Part shown: positions 4,732 to 6,208 of the stretch, piece by piece
Position numbering within the stretch: the stretch's first letter is position 1
Layout: the number at the start of each line of letters is the position of its first letter
Source: an uncultured Chthoniobacterales bacterium
GTDB taxonomy: Bacteria > Verrucomicrobiota > Verrucomicrobiae > Chthoniobacterales > UBA10450
Assembly: GCA_955652855.1 (NCBI GenBank)
Contig: CATPCN010000620.1
Span: 1 to 6,208, forward strand
Length of the DNA: 6,208 nucleotides
Direction of reading: 5' to 3'
The notes under the pieces: model-generated
Told to the model about the DNA's origin: nothing
Databases searched by the model: none
Seen by the model: only the letters and a program-made list of their open reading frames with translations
Made by a program: the position numbers and the translations under genes

Positions 4732-6208
4732 TTGCCCGACGACAATTCCACTCCTGTCTCGCCCGAAACCGACGCGCCTGATGCCAGTCCGGCTCGGACC
4801 GCTTCGGACCGCGCCGATCTGCGCCCCGAGAACATCAACGACGCCGTCATTCGTCTCGCGGGGAATTCGCAGGACGGAATTCAAACTGCCGGTGCCTTTC
4901 TCGCGCGACTAGCCGGGCGCAGCGATCACGATGTCATGACTTACATGACGATCCCGTCCACGATCTCGGGCGGACCGTCGATCTTTCAGGTCCGCATGGG
5001 CACGGGAGAAGTGTTATCGGCGGGCGATGAAGCGGACTTTCTCGTCGCGTTCTATCAACACAGTTACCAGGACCACATCGATTTTCTGAAAGAAGGCGGC
5101 GTGCTTCTTTACGATTCGGACAACGTTGAGCCAAATCTCGACGACAAACGTTTCGTTTATGTCGGCGTTCCGATCACTGGATTAACGGTCGAGGCACTCG
5201 GCGGAACGGCCAAGGATCGAGGCAAAAACATTTTTATCCTCGGCTTGATCGCCAAGATTTTTCATCTCGATGTCGAAAAGCTGGCGAAGCTGATCAAAGA
5301 AAAGTTCGCAGGCAAAGATGAGAGCATCGTCAACACCGCCATCATGGCGTTTACGGCAGGTTACGCTTACCCGGTCGGCAACGTGCTCACGAAGCAGTAT
5401 CAATTCGAGACCGTCGTAAAAAAGCCGGGCGCACGAGCGCAGATCACGATGGATGGCAACCAAGCGATCGCTTACGGATTGATCGCCGCGGGTGTGCGCT
5501 ACGGCGCCGGTTATCCGATCACGCCGTGGTCGTCGATCATGGAAGTTTTGCGGACCGAGTTTCCGAAATACGGCGGGATTTTTGTGCAGGCCGAGGATGA
5601 GCTTGGCGCGGTGTCGCTGGCGCTTGGCTTTTCTTATTCCGGATATCTCTCCGTCACCGGCAGCGCCGGTCCCGGCATCTCGCTCAAAACGGAAGCCATC
5701 GGCTGGGCCTCGATGGCGGAGATTCCGCTCATTATTTGTAATATTCAACGCGGCGGGCCGAGCACCGGTTTGCCAACTAACGTCGAACAAAGCGACCTTC
5801 ATCAGGCGATTTATGGCGGACACGGCGACAGTCCGCGTGTCGTCCTTGCCGCATCGACCGTGGAAGATTGTTTCTACATCGCGATCGAAGCCGCGCGCAT
5901 CGCGCGCAAGTACAGCACGCCGGTTTTTATTTTGAGCGACACGTCACTCGCGACGCGGATCGAGGCATTCGATGAACCCGATCTTGCGAAGTTATTAGTC
6001 GATCCGAAGCCCGATCTCACCCCGCGTGAAGGCGGCTTCAAGCCGTACGACCTCGAGCACATCACGCAACATGTGCCGCCCGGCACGCGCATGCTCGACG
6101 GGAAATATCCGCTCGTCACCGGTCTCGAGCACGACGAGCACGGCCATCCGACCGGGAGCCCAAAGTTGCACATGGCGATGACGGCGAAGCGACGAAACAA
6201 ACTAAGAA
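4732..6208 (+). CDS. korA: 2-oxoacid:ferredoxin oxidoreductase alpha subunit, gamma-alpha fusion (3' partial)
   Basis: This frame is open for 492 codons from TTG 4732 and runs off the right edge. The family catalyses CoA-dependent oxidative decarboxylation of a 2-oxoacid, most likely 2-oxoglutarate to succinyl-CoA, reducing ferredoxin in the cytoplasm together with a TPP- and FeS-carrying beta subunit (KorB). Residues 1-35 are a polar, Pro/Asp/Ser-rich leader. A gamma domain follows (about 37-200): IRLAGNSQDGIQTAG (40-54) matches the KorA form of its glycine motif. The pyrimidine-binding alpha domain begins near 237 with MDGNQAIAYG and YPITPWS (261-267). QAEDELGA (286-293) carries the Glu expected to activate TPP. 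SAGPGISLKTE (311-321) and the signature QRGGPSTGLPT (339-349) follow, then QSDLHQAIYGGHGD (353-366). TGLEHDEHGHPTGSP and KRRNKL near the end are typical KorA C-terminal features, so roughly 100 residues or more are missing. The beta-subunit gene would be expected just downstream. Substrate is inferred from subfamily motifs and not proven. Confidence 0.94.
   Translation, partial: MPDDNSTPVSPETDAPDASPARTASDRADLRPENINDAVIRLAGNSQDGIQTAGAFLARLAGRSDHDVMTYMTIPSTISGGPSIFQVRMGTGEVLSAGDEADFLVAFYQHSYQDHIDFLKEGGVLLYDSDNVEPNLDDKRFVYVGVPITGLTVEALGGTAKDRGKNIFILGLIAKIFHLDVEKLAKLIKEKFAGKDESIVNTAIMAFTAGYAYPVGNVLTKQYQFETVVKKPGARAQITMDGNQAIAYGLIAAGVRYGAGYPITPWSSIMEVLRTEFPKYGGIFVQAEDELGAVSLALGFSYSGYLSVTGSAGPGISLKTEAIGWASMAEIPLIICNIQRGGPSTGLPTNVEQSDLHQAIYGGHGDSPRVVLAASTVEDCFYIAIEAARIARKYSTPVFILSDTSLATRIEAFDEPDLAKLLVDPKPDLTPREGGFKPYDLEHITQHVPPGTRMLDGKYPLVTGLEHDEHGHPTGSPKLHMAMTAKRRNKLR

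Noticed and set aside
5182..5823. A 213-residue minus-strand frame inside korA
   Set aside because: It is the antisense shadow of a strongly conserved coding region and has no family features.

Overview
The window is 6,208 bases of moderately GC-rich, densely coding bacterial DNA, probably chromosomal. It looks like a soil or environmental bacterium of the Verrucomicrobiota type, with Acidobacteriota as an alternative. That placement is a low-confidence inference from the mix of families (DUF4388/PATAN regulator, ROK/polyphosphate-glucokinase-like kinase, BTLCP transglutaminase-like protein, DUF2891, KorA), not from a marker gene. No CRISPR array, insertion sequence, rRNA or phage gene was seen.

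Layout, left to right. (1) Bases 1-1643, plus strand: the 3' part of a regulator with the order PATAN/DUF4388 - receiver - DUF4388-like plus a C-terminal helical module, cut by the left edge. (2) 1707-2393, plus: a short ROK-type sugar kinase closest in motifs to polyphosphate glucokinases. (3) 2410-2491, minus: tRNA-Leu (anticodon UAG) with a good extended -10 promoter. (4) 2588-3355, plus: an exported GH25-type lysozyme with an Asn where the first active-site Asp is expected, and a possible leaderless promoter. (5) 3444-4609, minus: two damaged genes in a row, a transglutaminase-like protease gene frameshifted between its catalytic His and Asp (4609-4032) and, directly behind it, the C-terminal part of a DUF2891 protein lacking its N-terminal portion (3992-3444). 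(6) 4732 to the right edge, plus: the alpha subunit (gamma and alpha domains fused) of a 2-oxoacid, probably 2-oxoglutarate, ferredoxin oxidoreductase. It starts at a TTG and is cut by the right edge.

The genes do not form one pathway. The regulator and kinase are co-directional with a 63-base gap and may be co-transcribed. The kinase converges on the tRNA, the tRNA diverges from the lysozyme, the lysozyme converges on the broken pair, and the broken pair diverges from korA across 122 bases. The intact metabolic genes point to central carbon metabolism (glucose phosphorylation, 2-oxoglutarate oxidation with reduced ferredoxin). The middle block (2.6-4.6 kb) holds one exported cell-wall hydrolase and two decaying or mis-assembled genes, and is the least conserved-looking part.

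I found no convincing undescribed system. The points most worth a second look are the frameshifted protease, the truncated DUF2891 gene reading in frame behind it, the Asp-to-Asn change in the lysozyme, and the architecture of the receiver protein. All gaps between genes are under 130 bases, and I saw no strong intrinsic terminator in any of them.
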